Below are positions 52,470-62,787 of a stretch of 64,000 nt of DNA, piece after piece. Source of the stretch: Ramlibacter sp. (GTDB taxonomy: Bacteria; Pseudomonadota; Gammaproteobacteria; Burkholderiales; Burkholderiaceae_C); contig JACDFR010000001.1 in the NCBI GenBank assembly GCA_013815685.1, positions 1-64,000 of the forward strand. Reading direction: 5' to 3'. Both the position numbers and the translations under genes were made by a program. The first letter of the stretch is position 1; the number at the start of each line of letters is the position of its first letter. Under the pieces are notes generated by a model. It was not told the DNA's origin, searched no databases, and saw only the letters and a list, made by a program, of their open reading frames with translations.

Positions 52470-53651
52470 TTACTTGCGCACGACCACCAGGCCCTTCAGG
52501 TACTCCCCTTCGGGGAAATCCAGGGTCATGGGATGGTCCGGCGCGCCGCCCAGCCGCTGCGTGATGTAGCCGTCCACCCCGGCATCGGCGCCGGCGGAGG
52601 CGACGATCTTGTGGAACAGGTCGGCACTGATGCCGCCCGAGCAGGAATAGGTGAACAGCACGCCACCGGGCTCCAGCAGCTTCAGGGCCAGACGGTTGAT
52701 GTCTTTATAAGCGCGGGCCGCCCGCTCGGCATGGGCCGCCGTGGGTGCCAGTTTGGGCGGGTCCAGCACGATGGCGTCGAAGGATCGCCCTTCCTCGATG
52801 AAGCGCCGAAGCGAGGCATTGACGTCCGCATCGATGAAATCGGCCCGCGACGCGTCGAAACCGTTCAGCCCGACGTGGGCGCGCGCCCGCTCCAGCGCCG
52901 GTGCGGACGAGTCGATCGAAGTGACGTGCGCCGCCCCGCCGGCCAGGGCCGCCACGGTGAAGCCGCCGGTGTAGCAATAGCCATTGAGGACCCGCTGGAA
53001 CCGCAGGCGCCGGGCATGCTCGGCGAATTGGCGCCGGCTGTCGCGCTGGTCGAGGTAGAACCCCGTCTTGTGACCGGCCGCGATGTCCAGCGTGAACTTC
53101 CAGTCGTGCTCCCGGATGGCGAGCCCGGTAGGTCCTTCTCCGCGCAGCCACCCGGCCTCGGCGGCCAGCCCTTCGAGCGACCTGGAACTGGTGTCCGAGC
53201 GCTCGTACAGCCGGGCCAGGCCCGTATGTTTCAACATCGCATCGGCCAGCGCCGCCTTCCACCGCTGCGCGCCCGCCGAAAGAAACTGGGCCACCAGCGT
53301 GTCGCCATAACGGTCCACGATCAACCCCGGCAGGCCGTCGGATTCGCCGTGTACCAGGCGCACGCCGTCGCTCTGGATGTCGAACCGCGCACGGGCTCGC
53401 ACCGCCCGCTCGCAGGCCGCCCCCAGGAAGTCCGCGTCGATGCGCTGCGCCTCGTCGAAACTCCAGGCCCGGGCGCGGATTCTGGAGGCCAGGCTGAAAG
53501 CCGCCCAGGCCAGGAACTGCCCCGCGTGCGACTCCACCCGAACGGTTTCACCGGGATCGGCACCGCCCTTGGCGATCGCCGAATCGAATATCCACGGATG
53601 CCGGCGCAGCAGCGAGCGCTCCTTGCCGTCCTTCAGTCTTATCGTTTTCAC
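52470..53651 (-). CDS. rlmI: RlmI-like 23S rRNA (cytosine-C5) methyltransferase
   Basis: The 393-residue protein has an N-terminal PUA-like domain (RLKDGKERSLLRRHPWIFDS) followed by a Rossmann methyltransferase. VLNGYCYTGGFTVAALAGGA is the SAM loop near residue 225, and AIVLDPPKLAPTAAHAERAA near 300 is the catalytic DPP motif. YSCSGGISADLFHKIVASAG carries the catalytic Cys. This is the RlmI (YccW) architecture; E. coli RlmI makes m5C1962 in 23S rRNA. The specific target is inferred from family membership. It overlaps the xerC stop by four bases. Confidence 0.9.
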   Translation of the reverse strand: MKTIRLKDGKERSLLRRHPWIFDSAIAKGGADPGETVRVESHAGQFLAWAAFSLASRIRARAWSFDEAQRIDADFLGAACERAVRARARFDIQSDGVRLVHGESDGLPGLIVDRYGDTLVAQFLSAGAQRWKAALADAMLKHTGLARLYERSDTSSRSLEGLAAEAGWLRGEGPTGLAIREHDWKFTLDIAAGHKTGFYLDQRDSRRQFAEHARRLRFQRVLNGYCYTGGFTVAALAGGAAHVTSIDSSAPALERARAHVGLNGFDASRADFIDADVNASLRRFIEEGRSFDAIVLDPPKLAPTAAHAERAARAYKDINRLALKLLEPGGVLFTYSCSGGISADLFHKIVASAGADAGVDGYITQRLGGAPDHPMTLDFPEGEYLKGLVVVRK

Positions 53652-54565
53652 CGCTTGGTCCGGTGCGCCCGCGGGTGGGCGGCGTCGTAGGCCTTCGCGA
53701 GGTGCTGAAAGTCCAGCCGCGTGTACACCTGCGTGGTGGTGATGTTGGCGTGCCCCAGCAATTCCTGCACCGCGCGCAGGTCGCCGCTGGATTGCAGCAG
53801 GTGGCTGGCAAACGAATGGCGCAGCATGTGCGGGTGCACCGGTGTCGCCAACCCGGCCATGAGGCTGCGATGCCTCAGGCGCTGCCAGATCGCCTGGGCC
53901 GTCAGCCGCGTGCCAAGCCGTCCGGTGAAGAGCGCCGGCTGGCTGGGCCGGCCGTTCTGTTCGCGAACCGCCAGCCAGCGCTGGAGCGCATCAAGGGCCT
54001 TGCTGCCCACGGGCACCGTGCGCCGCTTTCCGCCTTTGCCCAGCACGTGCGCCTCGGCGCCCTGAAGGTCGACCCAGCCGCGGGCAGCGGTGCTGGGCCG
54101 GGCGTCCAGGCCCGTCAGTTCGCCCACGCGGAGCCCGCAGCCATACAACAGTTCCACCATCGCCACGTCGCGCGCTTCCAGCCAGGCATCGGCCTCCCCA
54201 TTGGCATAGCTCGCCAATTGGACCGAGTCGTCGACGCTCAAGGCCTTCGGCAGGGGCTTGGGCGCCTTGGGGGCGCGCACGTCCTGCACCGGATTGCTGT
54301 CCACGAGGCCCTGGCGTGCGAGCCACACATAGAAGCCGCGCCAGCCGGACAAGATGAGTGCGATGCCGCGGCCGCTGCGGCCGGCGCCGTGCATCTGCGC
54401 GACCCAGCGGCGCACATGCGTGTTCTGCACCCGCGTCAGTTCTACGCCCGCCTTGGCGGCGTTTTCGGTGAGCTTCTGAAGGTCGAGCGAATAAAGGTCC
54501 ACCGTCCGGGCCGCGAGGCGTTTTTCAACCCGCACATGCTCGAGGTAGCGCTCGACCAGCTCCAT
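53648..54565 (-). CDS. xerC: Tyrosine recombinase XerC
   Basis: XerC with XerD resolves chromosome dimers at dif, aided by FtsK. The 305-residue protein has the N-terminal core-binding domain (ELVERYLEHVRVEKRLAART) and a catalytic domain with LLYGCGLRVGELTGLD (Arg), LGKGGKRRTVPVG (Lys), HPHMLRHSFASHLL (His-x-x-Arg), LLGHANITTTQVYTRLD (His and catalytic Tyr). All five active-site residues are present. It follows DUF484 by four bases. The order dapF-DUF484-xerC is the conserved E. coli-like order. Confidence 0.96.
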   Translation of the reverse strand: MELVERYLEHVRVEKRLAARTVDLYSLDLQKLTENAAKAGVELTRVQNTHVRRWVAQMHGAGRSGRGIALILSGWRGFYVWLARQGLVDSNPVQDVRAPKAPKPLPKALSVDDSVQLASYANGEADAWLEARDVAMVELLYGCGLRVGELTGLDARPSTAARGWVDLQGAEAHVLGKGGKRRTVPVGSKALDALQRWLAVREQNGRPSQPALFTGRLGTRLTAQAIWQRLRHRSLMAGLATPVHPHMLRHSFASHLLQSSGDLRAVQELLGHANITTTQVYTRLDFQHLAKAYDAAHPRAHRTKR

Positions 54566-54569
54566 GGCA

Positions 54570-55262
54570 CTAAGCTGCGCGCAGCCTCGACAGGGCGGCG
54601 CTCGCCAGCTCGGCGATGCGCTCCAGGAAATCGGTGCCCATGGCGCTCTGGAAGCGCTGGGGATCGGGCGACGCCAGCACCAGCATGCCGAAAGCCGGCC
54701 CGTGGCTGCTGGCGGAACCGTCGCGCAACGGGATCAGCACCAGCGACATCGCCATCGCGGTGTCCTCCAGCCAGTTCACGGCTTCGAAGCCGGAATTGAC
54801 GCCGCAATACGGCTGGGCGAGCGACGCCGCGAAGGTCTTGGCATCCTCGCTGACGCCCTGCGCGAAGGCTTCCGCGGCGTAGCGGGCGTCCACGTCCCAG
54901 ACCTTGATCGCGACCTGCGGAATGATGAAGTGGTTGCGGATTTCGGCGGCGACGGTGCCGGGCAAGGCGCGCCCCGACCGCACCTGGAACAGGCTGCGCG
55001 CCCAGCGGTGCAGCCGGTCGGCAATGATCACGTTCTCGTTGCCGTGGCGGACCATGTCCATCACCCGGTGCTCCAAGGCCTTGATCTTTTCGCGCAGCAT
55101 CTCCGCCTGCCGCTCCTGCAGGCTCACGGCACGGTTGCCGTGCGGGCTGGTGAGCTGAACCGCAGCGAGCAGCTGCGCATGGCGTTCGAAGAAATCGGGC
55201 GAGTTCGCCAGGTAGTTGGCGATATCGTCTTCGGTGATCGGGGTCATGCCATCGGTTTTCAT
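54570..55262 (-). CDS. DUF484 protein (GAF-like)
   Basis: The 230-residue protein is a DUF484 member. [20 protein letters not shown] is the typical N-terminus, followed by a helical segment [20 protein letters not shown], and a C-terminal GAF-like domain ([40 protein letters not shown]). It has the usual position between dapF and xerC. The family's role is not established. The ATG at 55262 overlaps the dapF stop (ATGA). Confidence 0.88.
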   Translation of the reverse strand: MKTDGMTPITEDDIANYLANSPDFFERHAQLLAAVQLTSPHGNRAVSLQERQAEMLREKIKALEHRVMDMVRHGNENVIIADRLHRWARSLFQVRSGRALPGTVAAEIRNHFIIPQVAIKVWDVDARYAAEAFAQGVSEDAKTFAASLAQPYCGVNSGFEAVNWLEDTAMAMSLVLIPLRDGSASSHGPAFGMLVLASPDPQRFQSAMGTDFLERIAELASAALSRLRAA

Positions 55263-56137
55263 AGTGACTCGGGTACCTCCATCTCGCCTTCGAACACAGT
55301 GACGGCCGGGCCCGTCATCATTACCGGGGAACCGCCACCGCCGGCCCACTCGATCGTCAACATCCCGCCGCGCGTCTGCACGTCGACTTTGCGATCGAGC
55401 CGGCCCAGCCGGATGCCCGCCACGACGGCCGCGCAGGCGCCCGTGCCGCAGGCCAGCGTTTCGCCGACGCCGCGCTCCCACACCCGCAAGCGGACGCTGG
55501 AGCGGCTCAAGATCTGCACGAACCCCGCGTTCGCCCGATTGGGAAAGCGCGGATGGTTTTCGACCAGCGGTCCCTGCGTGTGCACAGGGGCCAGGTCCGC
55601 ATCGTCCACCTCCTGCACCGCATGGGGATTTCCCATCGAAAGGATCGCGGCGGAAATGATCGGTGAATCGGCGCTCGTATCCAGCGCCAGGTGCCACTTT
55701 TCCCAGTCGCCGTCGGCTTGGGGCGACAGGCCGGCGGTATCGAAAGGGATCGCAGCCGGATCGAACACGGGCGCGCCCATGTCCACCGTCACCCGCCCGT
55801 CGGGGTTCAGGCGAGGCTCGATGACGCCGGAAACCGTCTTCACGCGCAGGGTATCGCGCGACGACAGGCCCTTGTCGCGCACATAGCGGGCGAAGCACCG
55901 CGCCCCATTGCCGCATTGCTCGACCTCGCCGCCGTCGGCGTTGTGGATGACGTACTCGAAATCGATGCCTTCGGCGGGCGATGGCCGCACCGACAGGATC
56001 TGGTCCGCGCCCACGCCGTAGTGCCGGTCCGCCAGGAACCGGTATTGACCGGTCGTGAGCGAAAGCCGCTGGCGGGTTTCATCGAGCACGACGAAGTCGT
56101 TGCCGGCCCCCTGCATCTTGGTGAAACGAATACGCAT
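55259..56137 (-). CDS. dapF: Diaminopimelate epimerase
   Basis: DapF turns LL- into meso-diaminopimelate, the residue that MurE inserts. The ATG at 56137 gives [20 protein letters not shown], the usual start; a GTG nine codons earlier is less likely. The 292-residue protein holds [20 protein letters not shown] with the first catalytic Cys near residue 79 and [20 protein letters not shown] with the second near 225. Length is usual. It is the first gene of the dapF-DUF484-xerC-rlmI run; the formate dehydrogenase chaperone gene ends 46 bp upstream. Confidence 0.97.
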   Translation of the reverse strand: MRIRFTKMQGAGNDFVVLDETRQRLSLTTGQYRFLADRHYGVGADQILSVRPSPAEGIDFEYVIHNADGGEVEQCGNGARCFARYVRDKGLSSRDTLRVKTVSGVIEPRLNPDGRVTVDMGAPVFDPAAIPFDTAGLSPQADGDWEKWHLALDTSADSPIISAAILSMGNPHAVQEVDDADLAPVHTQGPLVENHPRFPNRANAGFVQILSRSSVRLRVWERGVGETLACGTGACAAVVAGIRLGRLDRKVDVQTRGGMLTIEWAGGGGSPVMMTGPAVTVFEGEMEVPESL

Positions 56138-56183
56138 GGGCTGGATTATGAGCCTGCCCCGCACCGGGACGCGCCGGGCCCGT

Positions 56184-56801
56184 TCACTCGAGCATGTCGA
56201 ATCCCTGTGCTTCGATGCTCATGAATGCCCGGGTGAAGCCCGCCAGCCCCGCATAGAAGCGGGCCTCGGGGTGGCCCGCAATGGCGTCGAACAAGGCCCC
56301 CGTCCAGGGCTGGAGATGCGCGCAAAAGAAGTCGCGCTGGCGCGCCAGGTTGGCCACAGCCACGTCGTCCCCCACGATCAGGTAGCGCATCACCTCGCAC
56401 AGATAGGCGATGTGATCCTCGGTCTCGGGCATCGCCTCGTCACGCGCCAGGCCCAGCACCGCCAGGTCGGTGCGCAGCCGCGCCAGCGGTTTTTCGTTGA
56501 GGAAGCCGCTGAGGTAGTGGGAGCCGAACAGGTAGACCTCGGGCTTGCCCACGCCGCCGAACAAGGCGTCGTACTCGCGCGCGATTTGTTCGTCGGTCAG
56601 GGCCCGGGCGGCGGCGACCACGTCGCGCCAGGGCTCTTCGAGGAAGGCACCCTCGGCCGGTGCCTGCGTCACCGCGACACGCAGCGCCTCCAGCACTTCA
56701 GGCGTTGCCGGCGCGTAGTACAGCTGCGCGAGCAGGCCGTAGACCTCGGCCCGCGCGGTTTCTTCGTCCAGGGCCGAGGAAACAGGCATCCGCTCGTTCA
56801 T
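56184..56801 (-). CDS. TorD/DmsD-family molybdoenzyme chaperone
   Basis: The 205-residue protein is an all-helical TorD-like chaperone that protects a molybdoenzyme before cofactor insertion. Marks are [19 protein letters not shown] near the N-terminus, [20 protein letters not shown] near residue 70, the conserved [20 protein letters not shown] and [18 protein letters not shown] with the family's E-P/H motif. It is the last gene of the formate dehydrogenase run, and should serve the alpha subunit. The start overlaps the polyferredoxin stop (ATGA). Confidence 0.88.
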   Translation of the reverse strand: MNERMPVSSALDEETARAEVYGLLAQLYYAPATPEVLEALRVAVTQAPAEGAFLEEPWRDVVAAARALTDEQIAREYDALFGGVGKPEVYLFGSHYLSGFLNEKPLARLRTDLAVLGLARDEAMPETEDHIAYLCEVMRYLIVGDDVAVANLARQRDFFCAHLQPWTGALFDAIAGHPEARFYAGLAGFTRAFMSIEAQGFDMLE

Positions 56802-58867
56802 AGGTCCGTGATTTTCACTTCATCGCGGGCCGAGTGGATATCGATCACCCGGCAGTCGCCGCACATCTTCAGGCGCTCCAGCGCCGCGCCCTGGAACATC
56901 GAATGGCCGGCCAGCTTGCCGATCATGGACTCGATGGCCTTGAGTGTGCCGAAGGGCCTGGCGCAACGGATGCACGCATACGGCGGCGTCTCGTTGAGCA
57001 CGCGCGCGGCCTTGCGCCCGGGGCCCACCAGCAGGCGCGGCTGCAACGTGATCGCGTCCTCCGGGCAGGTCGTCGCGCACAGGCCGCATTGCACGCAGTT
57101 CTTCTCGATGAACCGCAGTTGCGGCAGCTCGGGGTTGTCCTGCAGGGCGCCGGCCGGGCAGGCGCTGACGCAACTCAGGCACAGCGTGCATTTGTCCTTG
57201 TCGACCGCGATCGCACCGAAAGGGGAAGCAGCGGGCAGTTCGATGGCATGGGGGCGGGCCGGCGCCAGTTCGACCAGATGATCCAGCGCCAGCTCGAGCG
57301 TGCCTCGCTTTTCGGCGGACACCGCGAACCGGGCCGCCGCCGCGGGCGTTTGCTGGCGCGTCTGCGCCAGCGCCTGCAGGCCGATATCGAGCTGCTGCGC
57401 GGAGTCGGCCCATAGCAGCTGGAAGTGGATGCCGGTGTAGCCCAGCCCGTTGAGGATGGCCTGTGCCACGGCCATCTGCGCCTTGAGGCTATCGATGTAC
57501 TGGGGCGCCTCTTCGTTCGTCACGGCCACGCAGACCTGCGACGCGCCGAACGCGACTGCCGACAGCCACAAGTCGGCGCCGACGCTGGCGGTGTGCCAAA
57601 GCGCCAGCGGGATCACGTGGGCGGGCACGCCCTGCGCCTTTTTCAGCTGCGCTGCGCGCCCCAGCTCCTCCACCAGCTGCTGCCCGCGCTCCTGGCTGTG
57701 CAACAGCAACACAGGCGCCTTGCCACCTGCCTTGGCATAAGTGGAGAGCACTGTCTTGAATTTCAGGCCCTGCTCGCCCGCGCGGGGATAGGCATAGGTC
57801 AGCGCACCGGTCGGGCACACGGTGGTGCAGGCGCCGCAGCCCACGCACAGGCTGGGATTGACCTTTATCCGCTGGCGAGATTTCTCGCTGCTGATGGCCT
57901 GCGCCGAACAGACATCGATGCAGGCCTTGCAGCCCACGGTCTCGTTGCGGCTGTGGGCGCAGAGCTTCTGCTTGTAATCGAAGAACCTGGGCTTGTCGAA
58001 CTCGCCCACCATCTCGCGCAGCTTGAGCAAGGTGCCGAGGTCTTGCCCGTTCCAGCGGAAATAGCCCTGCGGCGGGGCATGCCGGGCAAAGGCGGTTTCG
58101 CCTCGCAGATCCAGAACCAGGTCGAAATGCTCGCTGAACGCCTCGGGCTCGCGTGCGAAATCGATGGCGCCGGCGGCGTCGCACGCCTTCACGCAGGCCC
58201 GGTGTGAGGTGCATTTGCCCATGTCGATCTGGTAGTCCAACCCGATCGCGCTTTCCGGGCAGGCCGCCACACAGGCATTGCAGCGCGTGCACAGGTCCAG
58301 GTCGATGGGATTGTCGTGCGACCATTTCAGCTCGAACGCGCCCAGCCAGCCTTGCAGGCTGTCGATGCGGCCGCCCAGCACCGGGTAGCGCCGCTCCTGT
58401 GCGCCCGCGCCGCCTTGCGTGAACAGCGTGACATCGAGCACATCGCCGACGAAGGACGCCGCGCGTTCGGCCTGCTCCAGCGCACCGATGACCAGCAGCC
58501 GGCCCGAACTCTTATAAGTGACGGTCGGCACCGGCTCCGGGTCGGGCAGGTGCGCCGCCGCCAGCAGCGCCGCCAGCTTGGGCATGGCGTTGGACGCGTC
58601 CCGGCTCCAGCCGCCGGTCTCGCGGATATTGACGAACTTGATCGGCGAGACGGCGCCTTCGGTCTGCTCGCCTATTTCGCCGAAAAGGCGCCTTTCCTGG
58701 GTGCAGGCGACGACGACCTCGGCCCCGCTCTGGATCGCACGCTGGAAGTCGCCGGCCTCGCGCCGGCACAGGCTGGAATGAAGCTGAAGCTCTTCACCCA
58801 ACGCCGCGCCCAGGATCTTCTCCTGGAGAGGCATGGTCTTGTTGCAATCGCAAATCAGGGTCGGCAT
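56798..58867 (-). CDS. Polyferredoxin (multi-4Fe-4S protein)
   Basis: The 689-residue protein carries at least six iron-sulfur motifs: CTRCNACVAACP (183-194), CTSHRACVKAC (209-219), CKACIDVCS (303-311), CVGCGACTTVCP (331-342), CTLCLSCVSACP (550-561) and CVQCGLCATTCP (581-592). A C-terminal CIRC and CGDC pair may bind another metal. The N-terminus (MPTLICDCNKTMPLQEKILG) is rich in Cys as well. It should move electrons between the formate dehydrogenase and another carrier, or help cluster assembly. Its start lies inside the DUF3306 gene, overlapping by 74 bp. Confidence 0.88.
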   Translation of the reverse strand: MPTLICDCNKTMPLQEKILGAALGEELQLHSSLCRREAGDFQRAIQSGAEVVVACTQERRLFGEIGEQTEGAVSPIKFVNIRETGGWSRDASNAMPKLAALLAAAHLPDPEPVPTVTYKSSGRLLVIGALEQAERAASFVGDVLDVTLFTQGGAGAQERRYPVLGGRIDSLQGWLGAFELKWSHDNPIDLDLCTRCNACVAACPESAIGLDYQIDMGKCTSHRACVKACDAAGAIDFAREPEAFSEHFDLVLDLRGETAFARHAPPQGYFRWNGQDLGTLLKLREMVGEFDKPRFFDYKQKLCAHSRNETVGCKACIDVCSAQAISSEKSRQRIKVNPSLCVGCGACTTVCPTGALTYAYPRAGEQGLKFKTVLSTYAKAGGKAPVLLLHSQERGQQLVEELGRAAQLKKAQGVPAHVIPLALWHTASVGADLWLSAVAFGASQVCVAVTNEEAPQYIDSLKAQMAVAQAILNGLGYTGIHFQLLWADSAQQLDIGLQALAQTRQQTPAAAARFAVSAEKRGTLELALDHLVELAPARPHAIELPAASPFGAIAVDKDKCTLCLSCVSACPAGALQDNPELPQLRFIEKNCVQCGLCATTCPEDAITLQPRLLVGPGRKAARVLNETPPYACIRCARPFGTLKAIESMIGKLAGHSMFQGAALERLKMCGDCRVIDIHSARDEVKITDL

Positions 58868-59405
58868 AGGGGGGCGTCTCGGGTACTGCTGGGAGGTCCG
58901 TATCGGACTGTGCCATGGTTTGCGGCGAGGGGTTATCGGCATCATCCCTTGCCTGGAGCGCGGCCTCCGCGGCCTGGGCCTCGTCCTTCTCCTCCTGGTC
59001 GAACAGGCCCAGGAATCTGGCGCTGGCCAGCTTGCGCAGCATGGCATCGGGGATGGGGTCGGGCTTGGAATAGTCGTCGATATAGACGTCCATGCCATCC
59101 ATCACGTTGTAGCGCGGGTCGGTGAAAAGTTTCTTCATGGCCGCGTTCTTCACGTCGGGTGCCACGTCGCGCGCGGCAAAACGGCTGAAGTCCGACTCGG
59201 CCGTGAGGGCCTTGACATCGTCCAGCGTCAGCGGCGGTGCGTCCGGCACAGCCGCAACTTCCACGTCGTCGGCGACAACCGCCAACGGGGAAACTGCGGG
59301 TGCGACCCGCTCCGGCGTCGGCGCCGGCGCCGGCTCGGCCTCTACCGGCTTGCCATCCTTCACGTCGAGCTTGCGCCTGGACCAGCGGCCGAGGAAATCA
59401 CTCAT
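58794..59405 (-). CDS. DUF3306 protein
   Basis: The 203-residue protein begins MSDFLGRWSRRKLDVKDGKP, the typical start of DUF3306, followed by an Ala/Pro/Val-rich linker, a helical region (LTAESDFSRFAARDVAPDVK and AAMKKLFTDPRYNVMDGMDV), and an acidic Pro-rich tail. The family occurs next to formate dehydrogenase genes and is thought to help them, but its role is unproven. The ATG overlaps the end of DUF3305 by eight bases, and its own tail overlaps the polyferredoxin start. Confidence 0.85.
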   Translation of the reverse strand: MSDFLGRWSRRKLDVKDGKPVEAEPAPAPTPERVAPAVSPLAVVADDVEVAAVPDAPPLTLDDVKALTAESDFSRFAARDVAPDVKNAAMKKLFTDPRYNVMDGMDVYIDDYSKPDPIPDAMLRKLASARFLGLFDQEEKDEAQAAEAALQARDDADNPSPQTMAQSDTDLPAVPETPPYADPDLRLQQDHASPGEDPGRGVG

Positions 59406-59946
59406 GCCCGCCGCCCCCGTATTTCTTTTCGGTGGACACCGAGGCCGGGTTGCCGAACCGGTCCTGCAGGGACTTGAAGCTTTCCGGCCGCTTGCGCCTC
59501 TTGGGCTCGATCACGTAATGCTCGTCGGCAAAGGCGCGCATCCAGTCCACCACATGCCCAGGTGCCGGCACCTGCTCGACGGTTTCCTGCGCGTCCAGCC
59601 ATCGGCCGGCGTCGTGATAGCTGAGCGACACCATCGTGGGGCGCGCCAGCGGCTCGTCGCCCGCGGTGGCTTGTTCTTCCATACGCCACAACACGAACCA
59701 GCAGGGTGCGGCCGTGGTTACATTCAAGTAATAGCCTTCGGCGTCGTCGCGAAAAAGTTCGACCTTGAAGCCGGGATGGAGCCACCGCTCCTCGTCATCG
59801 TTCCTGAGCAGGCGGCGCGGCTCGCTGCCGAAAGCGGGTTCGTTGGCCACCACGTCGGCGAGCGCCCAGCGCCAGGGTTGCCAACGGTTATCGATGCGCT
59901 CGCGGCGCATGATCACGGCAACCTCGATGCTGGGACGCGGAGTCAT
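59398..59946 (-). CDS. DUF3305 protein
   Basis: The 182-residue protein matches DUF3305: VAVIMRRERIDNRWQPWRWA near the start, then LFRDDAEGYYLNVTTAAPCW and VPAPGHVVDWMRAFADEHYV. No signal peptide or metal motif is seen. Together with DUF3306 it forms a pair found in proteobacterial formate dehydrogenase operons; a role in maturation is only inferred. It lies 18 bp after the alpha subunit gene. Confidence 0.85.
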   Translation of the reverse strand: MTPRPSIEVAVIMRRERIDNRWQPWRWALADVVANEPAFGSEPRRLLRNDDEERWLHPGFKVELFRDDAEGYYLNVTTAAPCWFVLWRMEEQATAGDEPLARPTMVSLSYHDAGRWLDAQETVEQVPAPGHVVDWMRAFADEHYVIEPKRRKRPESFKSLQDRFGNPASVSTEKKYGGGGHE

Positions 59947-59964
59947 CGGGCCACTGTAGCGGAT

Positions 59965-62787
59965 TCAAGGAACTATGGCGACGGCGCAGTACTTGAACTC
60001 GGGGATCTTGCCGAACGGGTCGAGAGCCGAATTGGTCAGCAGGTTCGCCGCCGCTTCGGCATAAGCGAAGGGGATGAACACGGTGCCCGCGGGCGTGCCG
60101 TCGTCGCGGCGCACGAACAGCTCGACCTCGCCGCGCCGCGACCGCACGCGCACCCGCTGGCCCGCGACCAGGCCCAGCGCAGCGATATCGCGCCCGCACA
60201 GCGAGGCGCTGGCTTGCGGCTCGATGGCATCGAGCACCATCGAGCGCCGGGTCATGCTGCCGGTATGCCAGTGCTCGAGCTGGCGTCCGGTGATGAGCAC
60301 GAAGGGATATTGCGCGTCCGGCCTTTCGTCGGCGGCGATGAGCGTGGCGGGCACCAGGCGCACCCGGCCATCGGCGGTGGGAAAGCGCTCGGTGAAGACG
60401 ATGGGCTGGCCTGGATCGTCCTCGCTCAGGCAGGGGTACGTGACACTGCCCTCGCGCACCAGCCGCTCCCAGCTGATGCCCGCGATCGCCGTGTGCATGG
60501 CCTGGCGCATTTCCTCGTAGACCGCGGCCACGCCGTGCTCTTGCCCGGCGTAGCGCCAATCCAGGCCCATGCCTTCGGCCATTGCCTGGATCAGCCAGAG
60601 GTCGGGCCGGGCTTCGCCAGGCGGCTCGATGGCCTTGCGGCCCAGCTGCACCATGCGGTCCGTGTTGGTAACGGTGCCGGTTTTCTCCGGCCATGCGGTG
60701 GCCGGCAGCACCACGTCGGCCATCCACGCGGTTTCGGTCATGAAGATGTCCTGCACCACCAGATGCTCCAGCGCGGCCAGCGCCTGGCGCGCATGGTTCA
60801 GGTCGGGATCGCTCATCGCCGGGTTCTCGCCCACGATGTACATGCCGCGCACCTTGTGCGGGTCGTCGTCGTCGGCCAGCGCCTTGTGCATGATCTCGAC
60901 CACCGTGTAGCCGGGCGCTGCGTCGAGCCTGGCGCCCCAGAAATTCTCGAACCATGCATGGGCGGCGGCACTGTCCACACGCTGGTAGTTGGGGAACATC
61001 ATCGGGATCAGCCCGGCATCGCTGGCCCCTTGCACATTGTTCTGTCCACGCAAGGGATGCAGGCCGCTGCCCGGCTTGCCGATCTGGCCCGCCACCGCGC
61101 ACAAGGCGATCAGGCAGCGCGCATTGTCGGTGCCGTGCACATGCTGGCTGATGCCCATGCCCCAGAGGATCATGGCGGATTTGGCGCCGGCGAAAGCGCG
61201 TGCCACCTCGCGGATGACGGGTGCCGCGACACCGCAGACCAGCTGCATCGCCTCGGGACTGAACGGCTTGACGCTGTCGCGCAGCGACTCGAAGTTGCCG
61301 GCCCGCGCCGCAATGAAATCGCGGTCGACCAGGCCCTCGTCGATGATGGTGTGGATCATCGCGTTGAGCAGCGCGACGTCGCTGTCGGGCTTGAACTGCA
61401 AGGTGCGCCAGGCATGGCGGCCCAGGTCGGTGATGCGCGGATCGGCCAGCACGATCTTCGTGCCCCGGCGCGCCGCATTCTTCATCCACGTCGCCGCGAC
61501 CGGGTGGTTGCTGGTGGGGTTGGAACCGATCACCAGGATCAGTTCAGCCCGCGCCACGTCGTTGACCTGGTTGCTCACCGCCCCCGACCCCACACCCTCC
61601 AGCAGCGCGGCGACGCTGGAAGCATGGCACAGCCGCGTGCAATGGTCCACGTTGTTGCTACCGAATCCGGTGCGCACCAGCTTCTGGAACAGGTAGGCCT
61701 CTTCGTTCGTGCCCTTGGCCGAGCCGAACCCAGCGAGCGACTTCGGCCCGTACGCATCGCGCAGGAACTTGAGCTTTCCGCTGGCGAAGAGCAGCGCCTC
61801 GTCCCACTGCGCTTCGCGGAAGACCTCGGGCCAGCGCTGCGGGTCGCGCAGCACGTCCAGGTCCTTCGGGGCATCGAGCCGGCGGATAAGCGGCTTGGTG
61901 AGGCGGTGCGGGTGATGCGCGTAATCGAAGCCGAAGCGGCCCTTCACGCACAAGCGGCTGTGGTTGGCCGGCCCATCGCGGCCATCCACCCCCACGATCT
62001 TTTCGCCCCGCACCTTGTAGGTGACCAGGCAGCCGACCCCGCAGAAAGGGCACACGGAATCGACTTCGCGGTCCACCGCCTGCGAGCCGACGAGCGTCTT
62101 GGGCATGAGGGCGCCCGTCGGGCAGGCCTGCACGCATTCGCCGCATGCGACGCAGGTGCTGGTTCCCATGCCATCGCCCAGGTCGAACACGATCTCGCTG
62201 GCCGCGCCACGCCCCGCATAGCCGATGACGTCGTTGACCTGTTCCTCGCGGCAGGCGCGCACGCAGCGCTTGCACTGGATGCAGGCGGCGAGGTTGACGG
62301 CCATGGCCGGGTGCGAGAGATCGGGCGGGGGCTGTTCGCGCCTCAATGCCTTGAGTTCAGGACGCGGCACGACACCCATGCGCGACGCCCAGCCGCTGAG
62401 CTCGCCGTGCTGGCCGGCCGGCGCGCAACCCGGATCGGATCCGGGATGACCAGCCCCGTCATTCCACTTGTAGCCCTGGTCGGGCATGTCCGCCAGCAGC
62501 ATCTCCAGCACCATCTTCTGGCTCTTGAGGGCGCGCTCGCTGTTGGCCCGCACTTCCATGCCGGGCGCGGCGGCGCGGCAGCAGCTGGGCGCGAGCACGC
62601 GCTCGCCGGCGATCTCGACCACGCAGGCACGGCAGTTCCCGTCGGGCCGATAGCCGTCCTTGTGGCAAAGCCGGGGAATCTCCACGCCCGCGCGGCCAGC
62701 CGCCTGCAGGATGGTCTCGCCCCGCAGCGCCCGGACGGTCCGCCCGTCCAGCTTGAACTCCACGACAGGCAGTTCAGGCGACTTCAT
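59965..62787 (-). CDS. fdhF: Formate dehydrogenase alpha subunit (Mo-bis-MGD)
   Basis: The alpha subunit oxidises formate to CO2. I use the ATG at 62787, which overlaps the end of the beta gene by 14 bases; a GTG seven codons earlier is possible. The 940-residue protein starts with a [2Fe-2S] domain (CHKDGYRPDGNCRAC, residues 41-55), then CIQCKRCVRAC and CVACGECVQACP ferredoxin motifs and CPFCGVGC for the [4Fe-4S] next to molybdenum. VDHCTRLCHASSVAALL holds Cys where E. coli FdhF has selenocysteine. The C-terminal part has GRQLEHWHTGSMTRR for cofactor binding. This is the NAD-linked, soluble FDH type. Confidence 0.95.
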   Translation of the reverse strand: MKSPELPVVEFKLDGRTVRALRGETILQAAGRAGVEIPRLCHKDGYRPDGNCRACVVEIAGERVLAPSCCRAAAPGMEVRANSERALKSQKMVLEMLLADMPDQGYKWNDGAGHPGSDPGCAPAGQHGELSGWASRMGVVPRPELKALRREQPPPDLSHPAMAVNLAACIQCKRCVRACREEQVNDVIGYAGRGAASEIVFDLGDGMGTSTCVACGECVQACPTGALMPKTLVGSQAVDREVDSVCPFCGVGCLVTYKVRGEKIVGVDGRDGPANHSRLCVKGRFGFDYAHHPHRLTKPLIRRLDAPKDLDVLRDPQRWPEVFREAQWDEALLFASGKLKFLRDAYGPKSLAGFGSAKGTNEEAYLFQKLVRTGFGSNNVDHCTRLCHASSVAALLEGVGSGAVSNQVNDVARAELILVIGSNPTSNHPVAATWMKNAARRGTKIVLADPRITDLGRHAWRTLQFKPDSDVALLNAMIHTIIDEGLVDRDFIAARAGNFESLRDSVKPFSPEAMQLVCGVAAPVIREVARAFAGAKSAMILWGMGISQHVHGTDNARCLIALCAVAGQIGKPGSGLHPLRGQNNVQGASDAGLIPMMFPNYQRVDSAAAHAWFENFWGARLDAAPGYTVVEIMHKALADDDDPHKVRGMYIVGENPAMSDPDLNHARQALAALEHLVVQDIFMTETAWMADVVLPATAWPEKTGTVTNTDRMVQLGRKAIEPPGEARPDLWLIQAMAEGMGLDWRYAGQEHGVAAVYEEMRQAMHTAIAGISWERLVREGSVTYPCLSEDDPGQPIVFTERFPTADGRVRLVPATLIAADERPDAQYPFVLITGRQLEHWHTGSMTRRSMVLDAIEPQASASLCGRDIAALGLVAGQRVRVRSRRGEVELFVRRDDGTPAGTVFIPFAYAEAAANLLTNSALDPFGKIPEFKYCAVAIVP